The notes under the pieces: generated by a model
Database searches by the model: none
Told to the model about the DNA's origin: nothing
Seen by the model: the letters and a program-made list of their open reading frames with translations, nothing else
From: Candidatus Omnitrophota bacterium
GTDB taxonomy: Bacteria; Omnitrophota; Gorgyraeia; Gorgyraeales; Gorgyraeaceae
Assembly (NCBI GenBank): GCA_026387235.1
Contig: JAPLMD010000066.1
Coordinates: 1 to 49,988 of the forward strand
Direction of reading: 5' to 3'
Length of the DNA stretch: 49,988 bases
Shown here: positions 24,686 through 33,254 of the stretch, piece by piece
Numbering within the stretch: the first letter of the stretch is position 1
How the letters are laid out: each line of letters begins with the position of its first letter
Made by a program: the position numbers and the translations under genes

Positions 24686-27271
24686 ATGATAAAAAAACAA
24701 ATTTTATTTTCTGTCTTGGCATTTTTTGTTTTAGGCGCTTTTATTTGCGCGCCTTTAAATGCTCAGGACAACGTAACGCTGGATAATGGCCTTAAGGCCA
24801 TTGTAAGAGAAGACCACAGAAACCCAATCGTGGTCTTTTCTGTTTTTACGGATTCCGGTTCTGCGTCTGAAGGTGAATACGCAGGAACAGGCATAAGCCA
24901 TCTTGTAGAGCACATGCTTTTCAAAGGGACTAAGAAATATCCAGTTGGCTCTATAGAAGATATATTGAATAAATATGGGGGCAATATAGAAGGCTATACC
25001 TCCTATGATTATACGGGTTATAGCGTGATCATACTTAAAGATCATTTGGATACGGCAATGGATATATTGAAAGGAATGCTCACAGAGCCTTTATTTGACC
25101 CAAGGGAATTTAAAAAAGAAAAGGCTGTTATTTTAAGAGAAATGGATATGAATAAAGATGATCCTGCCAGAAGGATTTCCAGGATGACGTTTGAGGCAGC
25201 CTTTTTAGAGCATCCTTACCGCCTGCCTCCCATAGGTTATAAAGAAAACTTCGAGCGGCTCAAAAGAGAGGACGCGGTAAAATTTTTCAAAGCCGCGTAT
25301 GTCCCGGAGAAAATTACCATAGCGGTTGTCGGGGATATAGACAGGCAGGATACGCTCGATAAAATAAAGGCGTCTTTCGGCAGGATACCGCGCGGCGCTA
25401 ACGCAATTGCCGTAAGGCCAAAAGAGCCTATGCAAGTAACGGGAAGATTTGCGGAAGAAAAAGCAGATATAGACGGCGCTTATATGAATATCAGCTTTCA
25501 TTCTACTGATTTGCTCGACACAGATCTATACGCGATGGATCTTTTGTCTTTTATTTTAGGGCAAGGAGAGAGCTCTATATTGAATGAAAATCTTAGGATG
25601 AAAAATCAAACAGTTCTTTCTGTTTCCGCGTATAATTATACGCCCAGAGATCCCGGCCTTTTTATTATTTCAAGCGTATTGGAAGAAAAAAACGTAAGCA
25701 AGGCAATGGAAGGCATGCTTGGCTGCACGGAAACCTTAAAACAAAATGGCGTTACCGAAGAAGATCTTTTAAAAGCAAAAAATAATTTTATCGCAGATTA
25801 TATATATCAAAAAGAAACAATAGAATCCCAGGCTAATGATATTGCGCAAAGCCAGATTCTGACAGGGAGCCCGGATTTTTTCAAGCAGTACATAGAAAAT
25901 ATAAAAGCGGTAAAGATAGAAGATATAAAACAAGCGGCTTCAAAGTATCTTAACGCTCAGAATATGACCGTAACGGTTTTGAGTAAATCGGGCAATGCCT
26001 TGAAGACTGGGTCTGCGCCGGGCTCAGCAGAAAAAAAGACAACGGATATTGAGAGAATTTTGCTTTCCAACAATATACCCGTGATTTTATATGAAAATCA
26101 CAACTTGCCGATAATAGCGGTATCTGTACTATTTAAAGGCGGGGTGAGGGCAGAGAACGAGGACAATAACGGCATATCAATGCTTACAAGCCAGATGTTT
26201 TTAGATGGCGCAGGTTCCATGTCAAGAAGCGATATGGCCAGGTTTTATGAATCAAGGGCAATAGCTTTAAACACATTCTCAGGAAATAACAGCTTGGGTA
26301 TTACTATGGCATGCCTTAAGGAGCATGTTGAAGACGCATTAAAACTTATTTCTGACATTTGTCTGAACCCTTCTTTTCCTGACGATGAGCTAAAGAGAGA
26401 AAAAAATGAAATCTCGCAGGCCATAGACATGCAGGATAATGACATTATTAATCACGGCCACAGGTTGTTAAAAGAGCTTTTATTTAAAACCCACCCATAC
26501 AGATTTCAGGCAATAGGCACGCACGATAGCATGAATAAAATAACAAAAGATATTATGAAGGATTTCTATAAAAGTATTGCAGCTGCGGATAATATTGCGA
26601 TAGGGGCATCAGGGGATTTTAAGAGCGGGGATATAGCGGCTATGATTGAAAAATATTTCTCAAAGATGCAATCAGGAGAAACAAAGCCCTTAAGCCCTAA
26701 AAAAGAACCAGCCATTGACAAAAATACAGAAAAAGACATAGCTACAAGCAAGGATCAGTCGCTTGTGCTGATAGGGTTCCGAGGAGTAGACATCTACGAT
26801 AAAGACAGATATGCTGTTGAGATACTTGCAAATATCTTATCGAGCCCTTCCGGCGTGTTGTTTGACAGTATACGGGAAGAAAAAGGCCTTACTTACGCAG
26901 TGGGCGCTTTTAATGTATTAGGCGTTGATCCTGGGTATGTCGCGATATATGCGCTGACTTCAAAGGGAAATATAGAAAGAGTGAAACAAGGGCTTTTCAA
27001 AGAACTGGATTTACTCGCGAGAAACGGCATAAAGAAAGATGAGATAGAGAAATCTAAAAATTATCTGAAAGCAATGCGCAAGGTAGAGATGCAGACAAAC
27101 TCCAGCTTTATTTTCAACGCGGCGATGGACGAACTTTACGGGCTTGGGTATGACAACTATAAGAATTTTGATAAAAACATAGATTCTGTTACAATAGAAG
27201 ACGTCAGGCAGGCAGCTAAAAGAGTTTTTACGCTTAATAAATGCGCGGTAGTGATTCTAAAGGGTAACTAA
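24686..27271 (+). CDS. Exported two-domain M16 metallopeptidase
   Basis: This 861-residue protein has a signal peptide (MIKKQILFSVLAFFVLGAFI, cleavage near LNAQ) and two M16 units. The first (about residues 30-430) has the active HLVEHMLFKG motif (HxxEH). The second (about 450-861) begins IPVILYENHNLPIIAVSVLF, but NNGISMLTSQMFLDG replaces the zinc motif, so it is the non-catalytic half. GVLFDSIREEKGLTYAVGAF near the end is the chamber-closing motif. This active/inactive pairing is usual for periplasmic M16 zinc proteases. The ATG at 24686 is preferred; TTG and GTG codons 15 and 9 bases upstream are in frame, and the ribosome site is weak. Confidence 0.9.
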   Translation: MIKKQILFSVLAFFVLGAFICAPLNAQDNVTLDNGLKAIVREDHRNPIVVFSVFTDSGSASEGEYAGTGISHLVEHMLFKGTKKYPVGSIEDILNKYGGNIEGYTSYDYTGYSVIILKDHLDTAMDILKGMLTEPLFDPREFKKEKAVILREMDMNKDDPARRISRMTFEAAFLEHPYRLPPIGYKENFERLKREDAVKFFKAAYVPEKITIAVVGDIDRQDTLDKIKASFGRIPRGANAIAVRPKEPMQVTGRFAEEKADIDGAYMNISFHSTDLLDTDLYAMDLLSFILGQGESSILNENLRMKNQTVLSVSAYNYTPRDPGLFIISSVLEEKNVSKAMEGMLGCTETLKQNGVTEEDLLKAKNNFIADYIYQKETIESQANDIAQSQILTGSPDFFKQYIENIKAVKIEDIKQAASKYLNAQNMTVTVLSKSGNALKTGSAPGSAEKKTTDIERILLSNNIPVILYENHNLPIIAVSVLFKGGVRAENEDNNGISMLTSQMFLDGAGSMSRSDMARFYESRAIALNTFSGNNSLGITMACLKEHVEDALKLISDICLNPSFPDDELKREKNEISQAIDMQDNDIINHGHRLLKELLFKTHPYRFQAIGTHDSMNKITKDIMKDFYKSIAAADNIAIGASGDFKSGDIAAMIEKYFSKMQSGETKPLSPKKEPAIDKNTEKDIATSKDQSLVLIGFRGVDIYDKDRYAVEILANILSSPSGVLFDSIREEKGLTYAVGAFNVLGVDPGYVAIYALTSKGNIERVKQGLFKELDLLARNGIKKDEIEKSKNYLKAMRKVEMQTNSSFIFNAAMDELYGLGYDNYKNFDKNIDSVTIEDVRQAAKRVFTLNKCAVVILKGN

Positions 27272-28077
27272 TGATACGAAGACCTGCGTTCGCCGGACAA
27301 TTTTATCCTCAAACCGAAGCAAGCCTTAGAAAAATGCTATCGGGATTGATAGAGCCTGTTTCTGAAAAACAGGATGCAATAGGCGTAATAATGCCGCACG
27401 CGGGCTACGTGTATTCCGGCCACGTGGCAGGCGCTACAATATCAAAGGTAGAACTTAAGAAAACTGTAATTATTTTAGGCACAAATCATACAGGCCGAGG
27501 GGAAAAATTCAGCATTATGACCGGCGGAAGCTGGATGACGCCTCTTGGAGAGGTTAAAATAGATTCTGAAATAGCAGGGTCTATTTTAAAAGAAAGCCTT
27601 CTTTTAAAAGAAGATAGTCTGGCTCACTTGCAGGAACATTCCATAGAGGTTGAGATACCGTTTTTACAATATCTGCAGAATGACATCAGGATTGTTCCTA
27701 TAGCCGTATCTCCATGGGCGGAGTTATCAGAGTGCCGAAGTCTCGGAGAGAGCATAGCAAATGGTTTTAAAAAAATAGGAAGATCAGGTCTTTTTATGGC
27801 GAGCACTGACATGACTCATTATGAATCAAAAGAGGCTGCGCAGGAAAAAGACAGGCTGGCTATAGATGCTATTTTGGATATGGATGAAGAAAAATTATTC
27901 AATGTAGTTAAGGAGAATGATTTATCCATGTGCGGGCTTCCGGCCGTATGCGGGCTTATAAGCGCGTGTAAAAAATTAGGCGCGAAAAAAGCAGGGCTCG
28001 TAAAATACCAGACAAGCGGAGATACGTCAGGCGACTATAGTTCTGTGGTAGGTTATGCAGGAATGATTATATGGTAA
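27271..28077 (+). CDS. amrB: MEMO1-family protein (AmmeMemoRadiSam system protein B)
   Basis: This 268-residue MEMO family protein is related to class III extradiol dioxygenases. MIRRPAFAGQFYP opens the protein, followed by GVIMPHAGYVYSGHVAG, the ILGTNHTG strand, LQEHSIEVEIPFLQYL and STDMTHYE, which supply the histidines and acids of the pocket. In many prokaryotes it is found with AMMECR1 and radical-SAM partners (AmrA, AmrS), but neither is in this window. The ATG overlaps the stop of the M16 gene (TAATG), so the two are coupled. Biochemical role is unproven. Confidence 0.92.
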   Translation: MIRRPAFAGQFYPQTEASLRKMLSGLIEPVSEKQDAIGVIMPHAGYVYSGHVAGATISKVELKKTVIILGTNHTGRGEKFSIMTGGSWMTPLGEVKIDSEIAGSILKESLLLKEDSLAHLQEHSIEVEIPFLQYLQNDIRIVPIAVSPWAELSECRSLGESIANGFKKIGRSGLFMASTDMTHYESKEAAQEKDRLAIDAILDMDEEKLFNVVKENDLSMCGLPAVCGLISACKKLGAKKAGLVKYQTSGDTSGDYSSVVGYAGMIIW

Positions 28078-29036
28078 ACAACAAATCATCGTTTTTATTA
28101 AAATTTATTATAAGCTTCGGGCTTCTTTTGCTTCTAGTTTGGATAATGAGAAAAGATGCCGGAGAGGTCATAGAGATCCTTAAAAACTCTAATAAATTTT
28201 TTATTATGCTGTCCGTAGCCGTTAATATTCTTATTTCAATAGGGTTTGCTTGCAGATTAAGAATGTTATTGTCCGGAAAGAAAATTATGCTTTCGATAAG
28301 AGATGCTGTCCGCCTTACATTTATAGGATATTTTTATAATAATTTTTTACCGACCACGATAGGAGGGGATATAGCTAAGGCATATTATGCGTCTAAGAAA
28401 ACAAACGATAAAGCTGCTTCTTATGCTGCTGTATTCATGGATAGGATTCTAGGGTTGGTATCTACTTTGATAATAGCTCTCATAGGCCTTATTTTTATAG
28501 GCAAAGATATGGATAATAAGTTTATCGTCTGGAGTGTTCCTTTTTTATGTTTTTTAGCGGCATCTATGATCGTATTTTTGTTTAAGAAAAATAATAAAAC
28601 AGCAGATGATTCTTCCGATAAAAAAGGGATATTCAATAACGTAAAGGCCAAGGCTTCAAAATTATATACTGCGATAAATCTCTATAGAAACAACCCCGTT
28701 CTTTTAATAAAGGTCGTGATACTGTCTTTTATTCTGCAATCCCTGAGCATAGCTACTATTTATATGTTTGCGTTGTCTGTAGGAGGAGATATCTCCTTAT
28801 TGAAATTGTTTTTTATCATTCCGCTTGTGTGGACTATAAGCATGCTGCCCTCTTTGAATGGATTGGGAGTAAGAGAGGGGGCGTTTGTATATTTTCTAAA
28901 AGGTTACATCGGGGCGGAAAAGGCATTTGCGATTTCTGTTCTATGCCTTGGCTTAATTATGTTTTCTAGCTTAGCCGGAGGGATTTTTCAATTAGCGTAT
29001 CCCATAAAAATCAAAGGAGACCATGTAAATGATTGA
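28071..29036 (+). CDS. Flippase-like membrane protein (LPG-synthase TM domain family, UPF0104)
   Basis: The 321-residue polytopic membrane protein has about eight hydrophobic segments. The family markers are RLRMLLSG, YFYNNFLPTTIGGDIAKAYY (about residues 85-104), MDRILGL (about residue 123) and NGLGVREGAFVYFL (about residue 263). This family includes the membrane domain of lysylphosphatidylglycerol synthases and AglD-like proteins, and is thought to move lipids or lipid-linked sugars across the membrane. No synthetase domain is attached. It overlaps the MEMO gene and the following Trm112-like gene, a tight three-gene string. Confidence 0.85.
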   Translation: MVNNKSSFLLKFIISFGLLLLLVWIMRKDAGEVIEILKNSNKFFIMLSVAVNILISIGFACRLRMLLSGKKIMLSIRDAVRLTFIGYFYNNFLPTTIGGDIAKAYYASKKTNDKAASYAAVFMDRILGLVSTLIIALIGLIFIGKDMDNKFIVWSVPFLCFLAASMIVFLFKKNNKTADDSSDKKGIFNNVKAKASKLYTAINLYRNNPVLLIKVVILSFILQSLSIATIYMFALSVGGDISLLKLFFIIPLVWTISMLPSLNGLGVREGAFVYFLKGYIGAEKAFAISVLCLGLIMFSSLAGGIFQLAYPIKIKGDHVND

Positions 29037-29181
29037 CAAAGAATTATTGGCGATACTCGCATGTCCTGCGTGCAAGGCGGACGTTGAATTAAAAGATAAT
29101 AAAATTTGCTGCACGAGATGCGGAAAAAAATACCCTATTAGAGACGGGATACCGGTAATGCTTATAGAAGAAGCGGAATAA
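29029..29181 (+). CDS. Trm112-like zinc-ribbon protein (UPF0434/YcaR)
   Basis: The 50-residue protein begins MIDKELLAILACPACKADVE. It has two cysteine pairs, CPAC (residues 12-15) and CCTRC (27-31), and the family ending YPIRDGIPVMLIEEA. Trm112-like proteins activate methyltransferases; the bacterial form is often encoded near LPS or lipid genes. AAAGGAGA lies upstream, inside the end of the flippase-like gene, which it overlaps by eight bases. The cysteine spacing and C-terminal IPVML make the call firm in spite of the size. Confidence 0.92.
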   Translation: MIDKELLAILACPACKADVELKDNKICCTRCGKKYPIRDGIPVMLIEEAE

Positions 29182-29198
29182 GCAAAATTTGGCCCTTC

Positions 29199-29277
29199 GC
29201 CGGCTAAAATGCTCGCTACTCGCTCGCATTTTTTTGACGCTGGCTCAGGATCAAATTTGTTTCACAAATTTGGGAGG
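29199..29277 (+). repeat. Double-hairpin element upstream of aroQ, ending in a Shine-Dalgarno
   Basis: Hairpin 1 has outer arms GCCGGC (29199-29204) and GCTGGC (29239-29244, one G-T pair) and inner arms AAATGC (29207-29212) and GCATTT (29226-29231). Hairpin 2 is CAAATTTG (29252-29259) with CAAATTTG (29265-29272). GGAGG (29273-29277) follows directly. Hairpin 1 is homologous to the element at 39025-39066; hairpin 2 plus Shine-Dalgarno matches 16160-16187. Confidence 0.85.
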
Positions 29278-29282
29278 ATATG

Positions 29283-29735
29283 ATGATAAAAATTCTGGTT
29301 ATACACGGGCCCAATCTGAACCTGCTCGGCAAAAGGGAACCGGGGATTTACGGTAAGGTTACTATCGAAGGCATTAATAAAAAATTAAATGCAATTGCGA
29401 AAAAGAAAAAAATAACCCTTGAGATTTTTCAATCAAACCACGAAGGCGAAATTGTGGATAAAATAGGTAAGGCAAAAGATAAGCATGAAGCGCTCCTTAT
29501 AAATCCTGCTGCATACACTCATACCAGCGTTGCCATAAGAGATGCCATATTAGCTACGAATATCCCCACTGTAGAGGTTCATCTCTCTAATATTTATGCG
29601 AGAGAGGATTTTAGGCATAATTCATTGATCGCTTCTGTTGCAAAAGGCCAGATATCCGGATTCGGCGTTGATAGTTACTTATACGGCCTTGACGCCGCCA
29701 TTAATCTGGCAAGAAAATCAATTTCTCTGACCTGA
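29283..29735 (+). CDS. aroQ: 3-dehydroquinate dehydratase, type II
   Basis: AroQ dehydrates 3-dehydroquinate in the shikimate pathway. The 150-residue protein shows [17 protein letters not shown] with the catalytic tyrosine, [27 protein letters not shown] with the catalytic histidine, and [18 protein letters not shown]. Length is standard for type II. The second of two tandem ATGs (29283) is chosen, since the first lies only two bases from GGAGG. aroB is at 46671, far away in the same orientation, so the shikimate genes are dispersed. Confidence 0.96.
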   Translation: MIKILVIHGPNLNLLGKREPGIYGKVTIEGINKKLNAIAKKKKITLEIFQSNHEGEIVDKIGKAKDKHEALLINPAAYTHTSVAIRDAILATNIPTVEVHLSNIYAREDFRHNSLIASVAKGQISGFGVDSYLYGLDAAINLARKSISLT

Positions 29736-29762
29736 AAGCCAGGGAAATTGACACTGAGCGCC

Positions 29763-29779
29763 GCCATTGTTTCTATGGC
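29763..29779 (-). repeat. GCCA-AGAAACAA-TGGC-type hairpin
   Basis: On the minus strand this reads GCCATAGAAACAATGGC, 16 of 17 identical to 45286-45302. It lies just upstream of the chosen pepP start and accounts for the unusual N-terminal extension that an upstream start would give. Confidence 0.7.
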
Positions 29780-29798
29780 GGGCGAATGTATAACCCCT

Positions 29799-30881
29799 AT
29801 GAGCTATACCGCCAGACAAAGAAAACTTACAGCGTATCTGAAAAAGGAATCCATAGATGCTTTTCTGGTAAGAAAAAAAGAGAACATATCGTATCTTACA
29901 GGCGCCAGAGGCGAAGATGCTGTCCTTTTTGTCTCCGCGGGGAATATTATATTAATAACGGATTCGAGATACGAAGAAGAGTATAAGAAAAATGCGGGGA
30001 AATGTTCTGTCAGGATCGCCGGAAACAAAAATCTTCTTGAAATTATATCTGAAACTTGCGCTGAAACCGGTTCGAAGTTCATAGGATTTGAGGCTGATAA
30101 TTTTTCTTATCAGGCATACGCAAACTTAAAAAAACGCCTTGGCGGTAGAAAATTAATTCCCCTAATGGCCGCCGTAGAAGATTTGAGAATAATAAAAGAT
30201 AAGAGCGAAATCCGGTATATAAGGCAGGCCTGTAAATATGGAGTCCGGTTGATGAACTACGCGGTTAAGGCCGCAAAGCCCGGCATCAGCGAAAATAGCG
30301 TAAAGCGCGTGATAGAGGCTTATGCCTTAGAGAATAATATCGATCTGGCAAGTTTTGATATAATAGTAGCCTCAGGCGTTAACGCATCAATGCCGCATGC
30401 AGCTGCGACAGAAAGGCGTATAAAAAAACAAGAAATGGTTACAATAGACTTAGGGGCTATGTATTTTAGCTATAATTCCGACTTGACAAGGACGGTTTTC
30501 TTGGGTAGAATTAATCATAATTATTCGCATGCATATGACATAGTTCTGGCTAGCCAAGCAATAGCTATAGAAAGCTTAAAGCCAGGCGTTTATGCAAAAG
30601 ATGTAGATGCTGTTTCCCGCCAGTATATATCAGATAGAGGGATGGGAAGCTTTTTCCTTCACAGCCTGGGCCATGGCATAGGCCGAGAAACCCACGAAAT
30701 CCCGGCTATTTCCCAAAGCAGCAAAATAAAGCTGGAAAAGGGCATGGTTATTACTATTGAGCCCGGGATTTATATTCCAGGCTGGGGCGGGATAAGAATA
30801 GAAGATACAGTGCTTATTACAGAAAACGGCTGCGAAGTATTGACAAAAGGAGCAGTGAAATATGCAGGCAGGAATCAATGA
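29799..30881 (+). CDS. pepP: Xaa-Pro aminopeptidase (M24 family)
   Basis: This metallopeptidase removes an N-terminal residue before proline. The N-terminal creatinase-like domain (TARQRKLTAYLKK, DAFLVRKKENISYLTG) precedes the pita-bread domain. That domain has SFDIIVASGVNASMPHA, VTIDLGAMYFSYNSDLTRT (two Asp ligands), HSLGHGIGRETHE (His ligand) and VITIEPGIYIPGWGGIRIEDT (Glu ligands). The ATG at 29799 gives a family-like start and 360 residues. In-frame TTG (29748) and ATG (29775) would translate a palindromic repeat, and no site has a clear Shine-Dalgarno, so the start is uncertain. The stop overlaps efp, in the common pepP-efp-accB-accC order. Confidence 0.9.
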   Translation: MSYTARQRKLTAYLKKESIDAFLVRKKENISYLTGARGEDAVLFVSAGNIILITDSRYEEEYKKNAGKCSVRIAGNKNLLEIISETCAETGSKFIGFEADNFSYQAYANLKKRLGGRKLIPLMAAVEDLRIIKDKSEIRYIRQACKYGVRLMNYAVKAAKPGISENSVKRVIEAYALENNIDLASFDIIVASGVNASMPHAAATERRIKKQEMVTIDLGAMYFSYNSDLTRTVFLGRINHNYSHAYDIVLASQAIAIESLKPGVYAKDVDAVSRQYISDRGMGSFFLHSLGHGIGRETHEIPAISQSSKIKLEKGMVITIEPGIYIPGWGGIRIEDTVLITENGCEVLTKGAVKYAGRNQ

Positions 30882-31419
30882 TATAAAGAATGGGCTGAGC
30901 ATAGAGCTGGACGGAGCGGTTTATTACGTAGTGAGTTATGAAAATGTAAAGCCAGGCAAAGGCAGCGCATTTGTCCGCACAAAATTAAGGAATATAAAAA
31001 CAGGCGCAATATTGGAGCGCACTTTCAGAAATGAAAAGATAGAAACAGCCGAAATAGACAAAAGAACATACCAGTATTTATACACGTCCGGAGACATATA
31101 TGAATTCATGGACCATGATACGTACGATCAGATAGCCCTTCACCGCGATCAGGTAGGAGAGGTAGTAAATTACCTTAAAGAAAACCTAGAAGCGACAGCT
31201 CTTATTTATAAAGATCAGGTACTTACGCTTGAACCGCCTATGTTTATAGATTTAAAAATAGTAGAAACCGAACCTGGCATCAGAGGCGACACGTCCAAAT
31301 CCGGCAATAAGCCCGCAAAAACAGAAACGGGTTTTGTCGTATCAGTGCCTTTGTTTATAAGTGAAGGAGATGTGGTGCGCATAGATACGAGAACTAAAAA
31401 TTACGCAGGCAGGGTATAA
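30862..31419 (+). CDS. efp: Elongation factor P
   Basis: EF-P binds between the P and E sites and rescues ribosomes stalled on polyproline. The 185-residue three-domain beta protein has VKPGKGSAFVRTKLRN, with the tip lysine K33 where modification occurs in many species. It also has YLYTSGDIYEFMDHDTYDQI and the C-terminal signature VPLFISEGDVVRIDTRTKNY. A lysine at the tip is compatible with EpmA/B-type modification, but no epm genes are present here. It begins inside pepP and is followed 11 bases later by accB. Confidence 0.96.
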   Translation: MQAGINDIKNGLSIELDGAVYYVVSYENVKPGKGSAFVRTKLRNIKTGAILERTFRNEKIETAEIDKRTYQYLYTSGDIYEFMDHDTYDQIALHRDQVGEVVNYLKENLEATALIYKDQVLTLEPPMFIDLKIVETEPGIRGDTSKSGNKPAKTETGFVVSVPLFISEGDVVRIDTRTKNYAGRV

Positions 31420-31430
31420 GGAGACCTAAC

Positions 31431-31883
31431 ATGAATCTAAAAGAGATCAAAGAATTAATCACGCTTATGAATGAGAATGAGATTATGGAACTAGAGGTTG
31501 AAAGAGAAGGGATGAAAGTTAGGCTCAAAAAATCATCCTCCGGCAACATAGAGACTATTACGGAAAAACATATTGCGCCAAAGGTTGTTCAGGTCATGAG
31601 TGTGGATGAAAAAATCAGCGAACCCGTAAAGCAAGAATCAAACTTTACGGCGATAAAGGCGCCCATGGTAGGCACTTTTTACAGGTCAGCTAGCCCTGAA
31701 GCAAAGCCTTACGCAGAAATAGGCCAGACTGTAGTGGTCGGGCAAGTCGTATGTATTATTGAAGCAATGAAGCGGATGAATGAAATAAAATCAGAGGTCA
31801 AAGGCAAGGTCGTTGAGGTGCTTGTGGAAAATGCCAGGTCTGTTGAATATGGCCAACCGCTGTTTAAAGTGGAGCCTGCATAA
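31431..31883 (+). CDS. accB: Biotin carboxyl carrier protein of acetyl-CoA carboxylase
   Basis: AccB carries biotin between carboxylase and carboxyltransferase in malonyl-CoA synthesis. The 150-residue protein has an N-terminal helix (IKELITLMNENEIMELEVER), a flexible linker and the biotinyl domain with IKAPMVGTFYRS and EAMKRMNEIKSE; K114 is the biotinylation site. Normal motifs read EAMK(L/M/V)MNE. Arginine at the position after the lysine is unusual, though EAMK-MNE is otherwise intact. GGAGACC precedes the ATG. accC follows after two bases. Confidence 0.93.
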   Translation: MNLKEIKELITLMNENEIMELEVEREGMKVRLKKSSSGNIETITEKHIAPKVVQVMSVDEKISEPVKQESNFTAIKAPMVGTFYRSASPEAKPYAEIGQTVVVGQVVCIIEAMKRMNEIKSEVKGKVVEVLVENARSVEYGQPLFKVEPA

Positions 31884-31885
31884 AG

Positions 31886-33235
31886 ATGTTTTCTAAAATA
31901 TTAATTGCCAATCGCGGCGAAGTAGCGGTAAGAATTATACGCGCCTGCAAAGAAATGGGTATAAAGACAGTTGCCGTGTACTCAGAGGCTGACGTTGATT
32001 CTCTTCATACAAGGCTTGCTGACGAAGCTGTTTGCATAGGACCTGCGCAAAGTTCTGAAAGTTACCTGAATATCCCTGCTATTATAAGCGCTGCTGAAAT
32101 TACTGATGTAGATGCAATCCATCCGGGCTACGGATTTCTGGCAGAAAATGCGCACTTTGCGGAGATATGCGAGTCCTGCGACATAACATTTGTAGGCCCT
32201 ACCCCTGAAAATATGAGGATGATGGGCGATAAGATGACAGCCAGGCTTACCATGCAGAAAGTTGGCATACCTGTTATACCGGGCAGCCAAAGCATTATAA
32301 AAACAAAAGAAGAAGCAGTAAAGACAGCCAAAAGATTAAAGTATCCTGTAATAATAAAGGCTTCTGCGGGCGGCGGCGGAAAAGGAATGAGGGTTTGCCA
32401 TAATGACGTAAGATTAATCAGTTCGCTCGTAACCGCTCAGCAGGAAGCAGAAGTCTCCTTCGGAAACGCAGACGTATATCTTGAGAAGTATGTTGAAAGG
32501 CCCAGGCATATAGAGGTGCAGATACTTGCCGATAAATACGGCCATATTGTATCGCTCGGAGAAAGAGACTGTACTATACAAAGACGGCATCAGAAATTAA
32601 TAGAAGAATCACCTTCTCCTGCCATAGATTCTAAATTAAGAAAAAAGGTAGGGGACATGGCGATCAAGGCTGCAAAGGCCTGTAATTATCTGAATGCCGG
32701 AACAGTAGAATTTCTTTTTGACAGAAACGAGAGCTTTTATTTTCTTGAAGTGAACACCAGGATTCAGGTAGAGCATCCTATAACAGAGATGGTGACAGGC
32801 ATAGATCTTATAAAAGAGCAGATAAAGATAGCCAGCGGAATGAAGCTTGGTTTCAAGCAGGAAGATATAAAAATAAAAGGCGTTGCTATAGAGTGCAGGA
32901 TCAACGCCGAAGATCCGGAGAAAAATTTTATGCCTTGCCCCGGAAAAGTGGAGATGTTTTTGGTTCCGGGAGGCCCAGGCGTGAGGGTGGATTCGCACGT
33001 TTATTCAGGATACAATATATCTCCGTATTACGATTCCATGATAGCCAAGCTTATATGCTATGGAAGTTCCAGGCAGGAGGCAATAAAGATAATGCAGAGA
33101 GCTCTCGATGAATTCATGATAACTCCGATAAAAACCACGATACCTTTTCATAAGCATGTAATGAGCGATACGTTATTTTTAAGAGGCGATTTTGCAACGG
33201 ACTATGTTGAAAAACTTTTAGGGACAGACGAATAA
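31886..33235 (+). CDS. accC: Acetyl-CoA carboxylase, biotin carboxylase subunit
   Basis: AccC carboxylates biotin on AccB with ATP and bicarbonate. The 449 residues have KILIANRGEVAVRIIRACKE at the N-terminus, HPGYGFLAEN, the ATP-grasp glycine loop KASAGGGGKGMR (about residues 157-168), ERDCTIQRRHQKLIEE, EFLFD and the active-site EVNTRIQVEHP. It is full length and tightly coupled to accB. The carboxyltransferase genes accA/accD are not in the window. Confidence 0.97.
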   Translation: MFSKILIANRGEVAVRIIRACKEMGIKTVAVYSEADVDSLHTRLADEAVCIGPAQSSESYLNIPAIISAAEITDVDAIHPGYGFLAENAHFAEICESCDITFVGPTPENMRMMGDKMTARLTMQKVGIPVIPGSQSIIKTKEEAVKTAKRLKYPVIIKASAGGGGKGMRVCHNDVRLISSLVTAQQEAEVSFGNADVYLEKYVERPRHIEVQILADKYGHIVSLGERDCTIQRRHQKLIEESPSPAIDSKLRKKVGDMAIKAAKACNYLNAGTVEFLFDRNESFYFLEVNTRIQVEHPITEMVTGIDLIKEQIKIASGMKLGFKQEDIKIKGVAIECRINAEDPEKNFMPCPGKVEMFLVPGGPGVRVDSHVYSGYNISPYYDSMIAKLICYGSSRQEAIKIMQRALDEFMITPIKTTIPFHKHVMSDTLFLRGDFATDYVEKLLGTDE

Positions 33236-33254
33236 AAAAAGAGGAGAAATTATC

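Noticed and set aside
24650-24686. Promoter from TATAAT at 24665-24670 ahead of the M16 gene
   Set aside because: No -35 or extended -10 is present and the sequence is AT-rich; not supported strongly enough to list.
29748-29798. Longer N-terminus of the Xaa-Pro aminopeptidase
   Set aside because: The extension is encoded by a GCCA...TGGC palindrome and does not look like the family; ATG 29799 fits better, although no start has a clear ribosome site.
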